Origin: Desulfuromusa sp.
Lineage (GTDB): Bacteria > Desulfobacterota > Desulfuromonadia > Desulfuromonadales > Geopsychrobacteraceae
Direction of reading: 5' to 3'
DNA: 13,690 bases
NCBI GenBank assembly: GCA_030590745.1
Contig: JAUVCS010000005.1
Span: 1 to 13,690 of the forward strand
In this document: positions 7,625 through 13,690 of the stretch, one piece after another
Position numbering within the stretch: position 1 is the stretch's first letter
How the letters are laid out: each line of letters opens with the position of its first letter
Notes under the pieces: model-generated
Seen by the model: only the letters and a program-made list of their open reading frames with translations
The model's database searches: none
What the model was told of the DNA's origin: nothing
Translations under genes and position numbers: made by a program

Positions 7625-9262
7625 TTAAACTACCGGACTATCTTCCTCTACCCAAAAACGGTGCTGCAGTTCATCCAGTAACGCTCCAAAGCTGTTTCGC
7701 TGCAAAGCAGAAACAGCAACAGCATCATAGCGACGACAAATATGTGGCAAATCCTCAGCTGAAACCTGATCAATTTTATTAAACACCAGCAACCGCTGTT
7801 GGGTCCCCAGATTCAGGCTATCAAGGATCTTATCAACCGATTTGATCTGTTCATCGAAGCGTGGATTTGACAAGTCAACCAGATGGAGCAACAAATCTGC
7901 GTCCTCCAACTCCTCCAGGGTCGCTTTGAAAGCACCGATCAAACTGTCCGGGAGATCACGGATAAAACCGACAGTATCGGTAATAATCACTTCACGATCG
8001 AGGGGAAAACGAAGTCGCCTGGTCGCAGTATCTAAAGTAGCAAAGAGAAGATTTTCGGTCAGAACATCACTTTGCGTCAGCGCATTCAACAATGTTGATT
8101 TGCCGGCATTGGTATAACCGACTATAGAGACAATTGGCAGACCTGCCCTGATTCTCTTCTGCCGTCTTTGCAGCCGCCCCCGACTGAGGGAATCAAGCTG
8201 TTTTTCCAGACGACGGATTTTATCACGGATCCGCCGGCGATCAATCTCCAGCTTGGTTTCACCTGGTCCTCGCCCCCCTATTCCACCCATAAGTCGGGAC
8301 ATGGCGGTTCCCTTCCCGGCCAACCGGGGGAGAATATATTTAAGTTGTGCCAGTTCCACCTGAACTTTTCCGTCTCGGGATTGTGCCCGTTTAGCAAAAA
8401 TATCCAGGATCAACTGGCTACGATCAATGACCTTCATTTCCGTTATTTCAGAAATAGAACGGATCTGGTTTGGGGTCAGATCCTGGTCAAAGACCAATAA
8501 AGTCACATGTTGCTGCAGGGCACGGATAATAATTTCCCGCAGTTTACCCTCCCCGACCAGAAACCTCGGGTTGAATTTACGCGGTCGCTGAATAACCTGA
8601 TCAATCACCGCAAGATTAGCAGTTTGAGCCAGCTCATCAAGCTCGGCCATAGAGTTCTCAACCTGTTGACGGCTCATTTGTCCGACAGAAATCAGCAGTG
8701 CTCTCTCACGACCATCGGCAAGATCGATCGTCTCAACGGCGACCCGCTCCATTTCTTGATCAAGGGCAGAGATAAAAGCAGAAAAATCAAGATCAAAACG
8801 GTAAAAATCCTGAAAATCAACAGATTCAATCTGGTTTGTTTTCCTGGTGGGCAACAGATGAGCATAGGAAAAACGGGCTGGCAAGCCATTCTCACCGACA
8901 CAAATAACCGCCATAACATCAAGTCGCAGCAGTTCCAGGTCGGTCAAATCATCGCGACTTAAGGAATCCTGTTTTAAGTGGGTATGGATACAACGCAGGC
9001 CACGTAAGCCACTACGCCCCAAACTATATCTGGAAAGATCGGGGATCTCAATTTCTCGATCATCCCCAACGATGACAAACAGAATGGTTCCGGAGCGATC
9101 GATGATCAAACCAAGCTGGCGTTTCAACTCGTGTGATAACTCAGTCAAATAACGGGCTAATTCTCCGGAGATCAACTCATCAGCAGGGATTTTGCGCCGA
9201 TAAATCCGTTCCAGAGCTTTAATCTGACTCGCCTTCAGCCCGCCAGTTTTACCTTCGATCAT
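7625..9262 (-). CDS. hflX: GTPase HflX with long N-terminal extension
   Basis: HflX is an Obg-HflX superfamily GTPase that binds stalled 70S ribosomes at the E site and splits them. Counting from the TTG at 9265: VGEGK at 237-241 marks the HflX N-domain, the glycine-rich GGIGGRGPGETKLE is at 327-340, a basic coiled region lies at 341-375, G1 is GYTNAGKS (383-390), G3 is DTVGF (430-434) and G4 is NKID (496-499). At about 545 residues it is some 120 longer than the 426-residue E. coli protein. The surplus is an N-terminal domain (about 1-180) with a segment like RCIHTHLKQDSLS. I choose the ATG at 9262; the adjacent TTG at 9265 is equally possible, and neither has a strong ribosome site. It lies between fabI and the mltD-like gene, with a promoter and a hairpin upstream. 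Confidence 0.94.
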   Translation of the reverse strand: MIEGKTGGLKASQIKALERIYRRKIPADELISGELARYLTELSHELKRQLGLIIDRSGTILFVIVGDDREIEIPDLSRYSLGRSGLRGLRCIHTHLKQDSLSRDDLTDLELLRLDVMAVICVGENGLPARFSYAHLLPTRKTNQIESVDFQDFYRFDLDFSAFISALDQEMERVAVETIDLADGRERALLISVGQMSRQQVENSMAELDELAQTANLAVIDQVIQRPRKFNPRFLVGEGKLREIIIRALQQHVTLLVFDQDLTPNQIRSISEITEMKVIDRSQLILDIFAKRAQSRDGKVQVELAQLKYILPRLAGKGTAMSRLMGGIGGRGPGETKLEIDRRRIRDKIRRLEKQLDSLSRGRLQRRQKRIRAGLPIVSIVGYTNAGKSTLLNALTQSDVLTENLLFATLDTATRRLRFPLDREVIITDTVGFIRDLPDSLIGAFKATLEELEDADLLLHLVDLSNPRFDEQIKSVDKILDSLNLGTQQRLLVFNKIDQVSAEDLPHICRRYDAVAVSALQRNSFGALLDELQHRFWVEEDSPVV

Positions 9263-9285
9263 CAATCTATATCCATGATGGTTAC

Positions 9286-9324
9286 AAAAAAAGGGGACAT
9301 CTACTCACGACGTGTCCCCTTTTT
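9286..9324. terminator. Strong bidirectional hairpin between fabI and hflX
   Basis: Twelve-base perfect arms AAAAAGGGGACA (9288-9299) and TGTCCCCTTTTT (9313-9324) flank a 13-base loop. Reading on the minus strand, the stem is followed by seven Ts, ideal for termination after fabI, whose stop is 65 bases upstream. It sits just 24-62 bases before the hflX start, so it may also be at the 5' end of the hflX mRNA. The GGGGACA core also resembles REP-like palindromes seen in many genomes. Confidence 0.75.
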
Positions 9325-9331
9325 CTAAGTT

Positions 9332-9360
9332 ATTAGATTATTTTTGTCAGCTACAGGCAA
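9332..9360 (-). promoter_or_regulatory. Candidate promoter for hflX
   Basis: Minus-strand TTGCCT (9355-9360), 17 bases, then TCTAAT (9332-9337, five of six matches to the -10 consensus). The predicted start falls near 9325, immediately before the hairpin at 9286-9324. Confidence 0.4.
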
Positions 9361-9389
9361 TGTTCAGAAAAGCCGCAACTGTCCTTTAT

Positions 9390-10157
9390 TTAGCCGGCTG
9401 CGATATTAAAACCAGCATCAACATAATGGACTTCCCCGGTAACACCGGAAGCAAGATCGGACAACAGGTAGAGGGCAGCCTTGCCAACCTCTTCTTGATT
9501 GACCAATCGCTTCAACGGAGCACGCTCCTCAGCCACACTGAGTTTTTTCTTGAAATCAGAAATCCCGGCGGCAGCCAAAGTTCTAATCGGCCCAGCAGAG
9601 AGAGCATTGACCCGGATCCCTCGCTCACCCAGTTCTGCCGCCAGATAACGGACTGAAGATTCCAACGCTGCCTTAGCTACTCCCATAACATTATAAGAAG
9701 GAACAGTACGAATAGAACCAAGGTAGGTCATGGTAATGACACTCCCACCTTCGCGTAACACCGGCAGAGCACAGCGAGTCATGGAGACCAGAGAATAGGC
9801 ACTGACATCGAGAGCCAGCCGAAAACCATCGCGGCTTGTCTCACTGAAAGGACGTTTTAAATCTTCACGATTAGCAAAAGCGATGGCATGAACAACAAAA
9901 TCGATCTTACCCCACTGCTTCTCTAATTCACTGAAAACAGCCACCATTTCATCCTCATTTTGCACATCACAGGGGAGGATAATTGTAGAATCAACACTCT
10001 CTGCCAGTGGGCGAACCCGCCGCTCCAATGCCTCGTTCAAATAAGTAAAAGCAAGTTCAGCACCGGCAGCACGCAGTTGCTGAGCGACTCCCCAGGCAAT
10101 ACTCTTATCATTTGCAACCCCAAAAATAACCCCCCGTTTTCCACTCATCAGTCCCAT
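9390..10157 (-). CDS. fabI: Enoyl-[acyl-carrier-protein] reductase (NADH)
   Basis: Catalyses the last reduction of each fatty-acid elongation cycle, trans-2-enoyl-ACP to acyl-ACP. The start at 10157 gives 255 residues, close to the 262 of E. coli. The SDR-type nucleotide loop is GVANDKSIAWG (13-23). Catalytic Tyr155 and Lys162 lie in YNVMGVAK, the FabI-specific Tyr-x6-Lys spacing, with the second conserved tyrosine Tyr145 in TMTYLGS. SAGPIRTLAAAGI (about 187-199) matches the substrate-loop region. An AGGAG site lies 11 bases upstream, slightly long but the best available. The in-frame extension to a TTG at 10259 is rejected because that codon is part of a perfect TTGACA box. It is divergent from leuC and followed by a strong terminator, so it is probably transcribed alone. 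Confidence 0.95.
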   Translation of the reverse strand: MGLMSGKRGVIFGVANDKSIAWGVAQQLRAAGAELAFTYLNEALERRVRPLAESVDSTIILPCDVQNEDEMVAVFSELEKQWGKIDFVVHAIAFANREDLKRPFSETSRDGFRLALDVSAYSLVSMTRCALPVLREGGSVITMTYLGSIRTVPSYNVMGVAKAALESSVRYLAAELGERGIRVNALSAGPIRTLAAAGISDFKKKLSVAEERAPLKRLVNQEEVGKAALYLLSDLASGVTGEVHYVDAGFNIAAG

Positions 10158-10182
10158 AATACATCTATCTCCTAGATCAAGA

Positions 10183-10210
10183 ATTTTAAATTTAAACCTC
10201 TTTTTAACAA
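10183..10210 (-). promoter_or_regulatory. Candidate promoter for fabI, proximal
   Basis: Minus-strand TTGTTA (10205-10210), 16 bases, then TAAAAT (10183-10188, five of six matches). The leader would be about 20 bases and contain the AGGAG ribosome site. Confidence 0.45.
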
Positions 10211-10231
10211 AAGCGTGGTTGGAAGGCAAGC

Positions 10232-10259
10232 ACGTTAACAATTTCAGATTTCTTGTCAA
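10232..10259 (-). promoter_or_regulatory. Candidate promoter for fabI, distal
   Basis: A perfect TTGACA (10254-10259) on the minus strand, 16 bases, then a weak TAACGT (10232-10237) inside a GTTAAC palindrome. It may be an alternative to the proximal promoter or regulator-dependent. Confidence 0.35.
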
Positions 10260-10278
10260 CCTTCATCCAGAAGACCTT

Positions 10279-10319
10279 GCAGAATCAAAATCGACCAGAT
10301 CCCGATTTCTTTATTCTGC
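10279..10319. promoter_or_regulatory. Imperfect 41 bp dyad between fabI and leuC
   Basis: Outer arms GCAGAAT (10279-10285) and ATTCTGC (10313-10319) and inner arms AAATCG (10288-10293) and CGATTT (10303-10308) are all perfect, separated by a 2/4-base internal loop and a nine-base apex. It lies upstream of both divergent promoters, with no T run after it. It could be an operator or a structured RNA; its function is unknown. Confidence 0.35.
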
Positions 10320-10381
10320 GATTCTCCCCAGGAAGTAAAACTTTTTTTTCTCTCTGGTCCCCCAGAAAAACTATTTTACTG

Positions 10382-10411
10382 ACGACACACGTCTGGAGTT
10401 TGTTTTATAAT
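10382..10411 (+). promoter_or_regulatory. sigma70 promoter for leuCD
   Basis: A perfect TATAAT (10406-10411) is preceded at 18 bases by ACGACA (10382-10387, four of six matches). The start site would be near 10418, leaving a leader of about 22 bases with GGGAG at 10429-10433. That is too short for a leader peptide or T-box, so leucine attenuation is not expected here. Confidence 0.6.
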
Positions 10412-10439
10412 GTTCTGATAAAAACGATGGGAGTAACTA

Positions 10440-11849
10440 ATGAAACAGACCCTTTACGACAAACTCTGGGAAAGCCACCTGGTCAGTCAGGACACGGATA
10501 AAACTTGTCTGCTGTATATTGATCGTCAGCTCTTACATGAAGTCACTTCACCTCAAGCCTTTGAGGGACTCCGTCTGGCAGGGCGTAAACCCTGGAAAAT
10601 TGCTGCCAATCTGGCAGTTCCAGATCATAATGTACCGACCGAAAACCGCGCTGCCGGTATCACAGACCCGATTTCCCGCCTCCAAGTTGAAACCTTGGGC
10701 AGCAACTGCCGTGAATTTGGGATTACTGAGTTTGATATGAACGACCCACGCCAGGGGATTGTTCACGTCATCGGCCCGGAACAGGGGGCAACCCTGCCGG
10801 GAATGACCATTGTCTGTGGGGACTCCCACACAGCAACTCATGGTGCTTTTGGCGCATTAGCATTTGGCATTGGCACTTCAGAAGTTGAACATGTGCTGGC
10901 AACTCAATGCTTGATCCAGAAAAAAACAAAGACACTCCTCATTGAGGTTAATGGTGAGCTTCAGCCCGGACTAACCGCCAAAGATATTGTTCTTGCCATT
11001 ATCGGGCGGATTGGAACCGCTGGAGGAACCGGGTATACCATTGAATTTGGTGGTTCTACCATCCGCAGTCTCTCTATGGAGGGGCGTATGACCATCTGCA
11101 ACATGTCCATTGAAGCTGGCGCGCGAGCAGGAATCATTGCCGTCGACCAAACCACTATCGACTATATCAAAGGACGACCTTTTGCTCCCATGGGCAAACT
11201 CTGGGATCAGGCGGTGGAGAGTTGGCAACAGCTGTACAGCGACCCTGATGCAGAGTTTGACAAAGTTGTAACAATTGATGCTTGTAGCCTGCAACCTCAG
11301 GTCACCTGGGGAACCTCACCAGAGATGGTCGTTACCATTGCTGGGAAAGTTCCCGACCCCACGGCAGAGCCCAATAGAATTAAACGTGAGGGAATTCAGG
11401 GTGCGCTCGACTATATGGGACTGACTCCCGGAACTCCGATGGTTGAAATACAGCTCGATAAAGTATTCATCGGTTCCTGTACCAATGGAAGGATTGAAGA
11501 TTTACGCGCAGCGGCAGCGGTTGCCAAAGGGCGTAAGCTGGCACAGAACATCAAACTGGCACTGGTTGTCCCCGGGTCAGGTCTGGTTAAGCAACAAGCT
11601 GAAACAGAAGGACTGGATAAGATTTTTATTGCGGCCGGTTTTGAATGGCGGGAACCGGGCTGTTCCATGTGCCTGGCCATGAATGATGATCGCCTGTCAC
11701 CAGGAGAACGTTGTGCGTCAACATCGAATCGTAATTTTGAAGGACGCCAAGGGCATGGGGGACGGTCTCACTTAGTCAGTCCTGCAATGGCGGCAGCAGC
11801 AGCTGTCACCGGCCACTTTATTGATGTTCGACAGTTGGAGGAAAAATAA
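10440..11849 (+). CDS. leuC: 3-isopropylmalate dehydratase large subunit
   Basis: With LeuD it isomerises 2-isopropylmalate to 3-isopropylmalate in leucine synthesis, using a [4Fe-4S] cluster. The cluster ligands are visible: Cys347 in FIGSCTNGR, and Cys408 and Cys411 in GCSMCLAMN. Other aconitase-family landmarks are [11 protein letters not shown] (about 60-70), [25 protein letters not shown] (about 126-150, paraphrased from consecutive shorter motifs [11 protein letters not shown] and FGIGTSEVE) and the C-terminal NRNFEGRQG. At 469 residues this is the long E. coli-like LeuC, not the roughly 420-residue form shared by archaea, Geobacter and homoaconitase relatives. GGGAG lies six bases before the ATG. 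The stop overlaps the leuD start (TAATG). No leuA or leuB is adjacent. Confidence 0.96.
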   Translation: MKQTLYDKLWESHLVSQDTDKTCLLYIDRQLLHEVTSPQAFEGLRLAGRKPWKIAANLAVPDHNVPTENRAAGITDPISRLQVETLGSNCREFGITEFDMNDPRQGIVHVIGPEQGATLPGMTIVCGDSHTATHGAFGALAFGIGTSEVEHVLATQCLIQKKTKTLLIEVNGELQPGLTAKDIVLAIIGRIGTAGGTGYTIEFGGSTIRSLSMEGRMTICNMSIEAGARAGIIAVDQTTIDYIKGRPFAPMGKLWDQAVESWQQLYSDPDAEFDKVVTIDACSLQPQVTWGTSPEMVVTIAGKVPDPTAEPNRIKREGIQGALDYMGLTPGTPMVEIQLDKVFIGSCTNGRIEDLRAAAAVAKGRKLAQNIKLALVVPGSGLVKQQAETEGLDKIFIAAGFEWREPGCSMCLAMNDDRLSPGERCASTSNRNFEGRQGHGGRSHLVSPAMAAAAAVTGHFIDVRQLEEK

Positions 11850-12505
11850 TGGAAAAATTTACCACTGTCACTGGATTGGTTGCACCGCTCGACCGCGCCA
11901 ATATAGATACTGATGCGATCATTCCAAAACAATTTCTCAAATCAATTGAACGTATCGGGTTTGGTCCCTATCTGTTTGACGAATGGCGCTATCTGGATCA
12001 TGGCGAGCCAGGAATGGATTGCAGTAATCGCCCCCTGAACAAGGATTTTGTCCTCAACCAATCCCGTTACAAAGGGGTACAAATCTTATTGGCAAGAGAT
12101 AACTTCGGCTGTGGATCTTCCCGTGAACATGCCCCCTGGTCACTGCTCGATTTCGGTATCAAGGTGTTAATTGCCCCGAGCTTTGCCGATATTTTTCATA
12201 ATAACTGCTTCAAAAATGGGATTCTACCGGTTGTTTTGAGCAGTGAACAGGTAGACCAGCTGTTCATTGAAGTGAACCAAACCCCCGGCTACCAACTTGA
12301 AGTTAATCTCGCTGAACAGATTTTATCAACCCCAGCTGCAGAGGTTCTCAATTTTGATGTGGATTCTTTCCGCAAGCATTGTTTACTGAATGGTCTGGAC
12401 GATATTGGCCTGACTCTAGAAAAAATAGGGAAGATTCGTGCCTATGAAGAACGGCGGCAACAGGAAGTCCCCTGGTTATTTACTGAGAGCTTCGACCTGT
12501 CCTGA
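11849..12505 (+). CDS. leuD: 3-isopropylmalate dehydratase small subunit
   Basis: The swivel-domain partner of LeuC. Motifs are [13 protein letters not shown] (18-30), [12 protein letters not shown] (86-97) and [17 protein letters not shown] (111-127), all standard for the substrate-binding face. At 218 residues it is of the long bacterial type (E. coli 201), not the roughly 165-residue form, and so matches its long LeuC. Its ATG overlaps the leuC stop by one base. GGAGG in the end of leuC serves as ribosome site, so translation is probably coupled. The only intrinsic terminator downstream is the hairpin at 12663, about 160 bases on. The intervening stretch 12506-12660 shows no convincing gene. 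Confidence 0.95.
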   Translation: MEKFTTVTGLVAPLDRANIDTDAIIPKQFLKSIERIGFGPYLFDEWRYLDHGEPGMDCSNRPLNKDFVLNQSRYKGVQILLARDNFGCGSSREHAPWSLLDFGIKVLIAPSFADIFHNNCFKNGILPVVLSSEQVDQLFIEVNQTPGYQLEVNLAEQILSTPAAEVLNFDVDSFRKHCLLNGLDDIGLTLEKIGKIRAYEERRQQEVPWLFTESFDLS

Positions 12506-12662
12506 TTCGACACCGTTCCCGCTGCGGCATCTAACCCAGTCATAATGCTCTAAATACCACAGAGTAAAATTTCTGCTGATACTCATTGTTGGTTTTCTCA
12601 TCCACACCAGCACAAGTCGCGAAGCAGCCAGGCAACTGAATAATATCATCGAACCAATAAAA

Positions 12663-12687
12663 AAAGGGCGTTTCAATAACGCCCTTT
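12663..12687. terminator. Bidirectional terminator between leuCD and the pyrH-frr-ferredoxin operon
   Basis: Perfect ten-base arms AAAGGGCGTT (12663-12672) and AACGCCCTTT (12678-12687) enclose a five-base loop. On the minus strand seven Ts follow, an excellent intrinsic terminator 27 bases after the ferredoxin stop. On the plus strand the tail is TTTCTC, so it is weaker for leuCD. Confidence 0.88.
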
Positions 12688-12714
12688 CTCAAAACCTAAA
12701 TATATAATGAACGA

Positions 12715-12879
12715 TCAGCCGATGATAGCATTAACCGGACAAGTATCCACACATGTGCGGCACTCGTCACAATCATCGGTAATAATGTAAACATCTCCTG
12801 ATTCAACAATGGCATCCAATGGACAGGATTCCACACAAGTTCCACAACCAATACACTCTTCATTTATTTGCAAAGCCAT
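12715..12879 (-). CDS. 2[4Fe-4S] ferredoxin, clostridial type
   Basis: A 54-residue gene starting at the ATG at 12879, behind a near-perfect GGGAGG site with six-base spacing. Two cluster motifs are intact: Cys9-x2-Cys12-x2-Cys15-x3-Cys19-Pro and Cys37-x2-Cys40-x2-Cys43-x3-Cys47-Pro. The internal twofold repeat (CPLDAIV and CPVNAII) is typical of small low-potential bacterial ferredoxins. It should be a soluble cytoplasmic one-electron carrier; partners are unknown. It starts 35 bases after the frr stop, with no promoter or terminator in the gap, and is followed by a strong terminator. It is therefore probably the last gene of the pyrH-frr operon. There is no third motif or extension of the Alvin type. 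Confidence 0.95.
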   Translation of the reverse strand: MALQINEECIGCGTCVESCPLDAIVESGDVYIITDDCDECRTCVDTCPVNAIIG

Positions 12880-12914
12880 TTATAACCTCCCTTAGTCAAA
12901 AACCAGATCCAGGA

Positions 12915-13472
12915 TCAAACTTCCATGACTTCCTGCTCTTTATTCTGCACTACAGAATCAATGGCACTGACAAATTCATCGGTGAGTTGTTGAACCTCTT
13001 TTTCACTCCGCTTCAGCTCATCTTCGGTAATCTCTTTCTCTTTTTCCAGCATTTTAAGAGTTTCATTGGCATCGCGGCGCGAATTTCTAACAGAAACCTT
13101 TGACTCTTCTGACATCCGCTTAATAATTTTCACCATTTCACGACGCCGTTCTTCGGTCAATGCCGGAACCGGTAAGCGGATCAATAGTCCATCAGATGAA
13201 GGAGTCATGCCAAGGTCTGCCTTAAAAATTGCCTTTTCAATATCAGGAATCAAATTCTTTTCCCAGGGCTGGACAGTCATCAAACGTGCCTCAGGAACGG
13301 CAAGAGTAGCCACCTGACTGAGTGGTGTCAGCACTCCATAATATTCAACTTTAACATCATCCAACAACGAAATACTTGCCCGGCCAGTACGAACTCTGGT
13401 CATATCTTTTCTTAAGGACTTGACCGCTTTATCCATAGCGGTACGAGCTTCACTTAAAACCTCATTAACCAT
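12915..13472 (-). CDS. frr: Ribosome recycling factor
   Basis: RRF acts with EF-G to split post-termination ribosomes in the cytoplasm. The start at 13472 gives 185 residues, exactly the usual length. The N-terminal VRTGRAS motif (near 27-33), the VEYYG-x3-PLSQVA segment, and [16 protein letters not shown] in the returning helix are diagnostic. The C-terminal helix is highly charged, as in the three-helix bundle. GGGAGG lies seven bases upstream. The in-frame extension to 13538 is rejected because it lies inside pyrH. The gene overlaps the end of pyrH by eight bases, and its ribosome site lies within pyrH, so the two are translationally coupled. Confidence 0.96.
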   Translation of the reverse strand: MVNEVLSEARTAMDKAVKSLRKDMTRVRTGRASISLLDDVKVEYYGVLTPLSQVATLAVPEARLMTVQPWEKNLIPDIEKAIFKADLGMTPSSDGLLIRLPVPALTEERRREMVKIIKRMSEESKVSVRNSRRDANETLKMLEKEKEITEDELKRSEKEVQQLTDEFVSAIDSVVQNKEQEVMEV

Positions 13473-13690
13473 TTTTAGCACCTCCCTGAACAATTGTTCC
13501 GATTTTCTCACCAAGAACCACCTTCTTGATGTTATCACGTTGAGTCATATCAAAAATAATCATCGGCAGATTATTATCCATACACAGCGAAGTTGCGGTT
13601 GCATCCATAACCTGCAAACCTTTTTGCAAAACTTCCAAATAGGTTATTTCTGATAGTTTAACTGCATTCTTATCTTTTTTTGGATCGGCA
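13465..13690 (-). CDS. pyrH: UMP kinase, C-terminal 74 residues (5' end outside window)
   Basis: Phosphorylates UMP to UDP; bacterial PyrH is a hexameric amino-acid-kinase-fold enzyme. Reading from 13689 on the minus strand gives [12 protein letters not shown], then [28 protein letters not shown] and [11 protein letters not shown]. These are the hallmark C-terminal motifs of PyrH. The frame is open at the edge and has no start codon of its own here. A short tail (QGGAKNG) follows the usual [11 protein letters not shown] end and contains the frr ribosome site. The stop TAA at 13465-13467 lies inside frr. It is normally preceded by rpsB-tsf in other bacteria, which cannot be seen here. Confidence 0.95.
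   Translation of the reverse strand, partial: ADPKKDKNAVKLSEITYLEVLQKGLQVMDATATSLCMDNNLPMIIFDMTQRDNIKKVVLGEKIGTIVQGGAKNG

Noticed and set aside
8507..8962. Plus-strand ORF of 151 codons antisense to hflX
   Set aside because: It is fully inside a confidently assigned gene, with no recognisable domain; a shadow frame.
10158..10259. In-frame 34-codon N-terminal extension of fabI
   Set aside because: The TTG start is part of a TTGACA promoter box. The extension has no ribosome site, and the shorter form matches FabI length.
12515..12590. tRNA-like words on the minus strand (TTAGAGCA and GTCGAAT)
   Set aside because: No anticodon stem, acceptor stem or D-arm can be folded around them.
12476..12676. 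Minus-strand 66-codon ORF with a hydrophobic start
   Set aside because: Its first codons lie inside the terminator stem, it has no ribosome site, and it runs into the end of leuD on the opposite strand. It is most likely chance.

Overview
This 13.7 kb window reads as an ordinary chromosomal segment of a Gram-negative, probably anaerobic bacterium. I infer a deltaproteobacterium of the Desulfuromonadales type (Desulfuromonas/Pelobacter-like). The grounds are: moderate base composition; an HflX with a long N-terminal extension; an MltD-like lipoprotein with several LysM domains; FabI; a small 2[4Fe-4S] ferredoxin; and the pyrH-frr pair. This is inference from protein character, not a database match. 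Coding density is high. There is no rRNA, tRNA, CRISPR array, transposase or phage gene.

Layout. The left edge (1-1119, +) is the C-terminal part of a tandem-AAA ATPase that begins upstream of the window. It converges on a minus-strand block: a bacterial dynamin-like GTPase (1234-3024) behind a cysteine synthase gene cysK (3111-4058). Upstream of these lies a two-gene unit of a TPR membrane protein (4994-5716) and an Smr-domain protein (4308-4985), with a promoter overlapped by an inverted repeat. Further upstream are an MltD-type lytic transglycosylase (5922-7532), hflX (7625-9262) and fabI (9390-10157), all on the minus strand. A strong hairpin separates fabI from hflX.

fabI and leuCD are divergent, sharing a 282 bp region with promoters for both sides and an unexplained 41 bp dyad. 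leuC and leuD (10440-12505, +) overlap by one base and converge on a second minus-strand operon, pyrH-frr-ferredoxin (13690 down to 12715). A near-perfect terminator hairpin lies between the two units. pyrH is cut by the right edge. The ferredoxin gene is only 54 codons, and both it and the pyrH fragment are easily missed by simple ORF calling.

Functions are mostly housekeeping: cysteine and leucine synthesis, fatty-acid elongation, ribosome rescue and recycling, nucleotide supply and cell-wall turnover. The less understood parts are the AAA ATPase, the dynamin-like protein, the TPR-Smr pair and the placement of the ferredoxin gene. I did not find a convincing new multi-gene system. The best leads are several regulatory dyads and the unusual gene contexts listed as findings.
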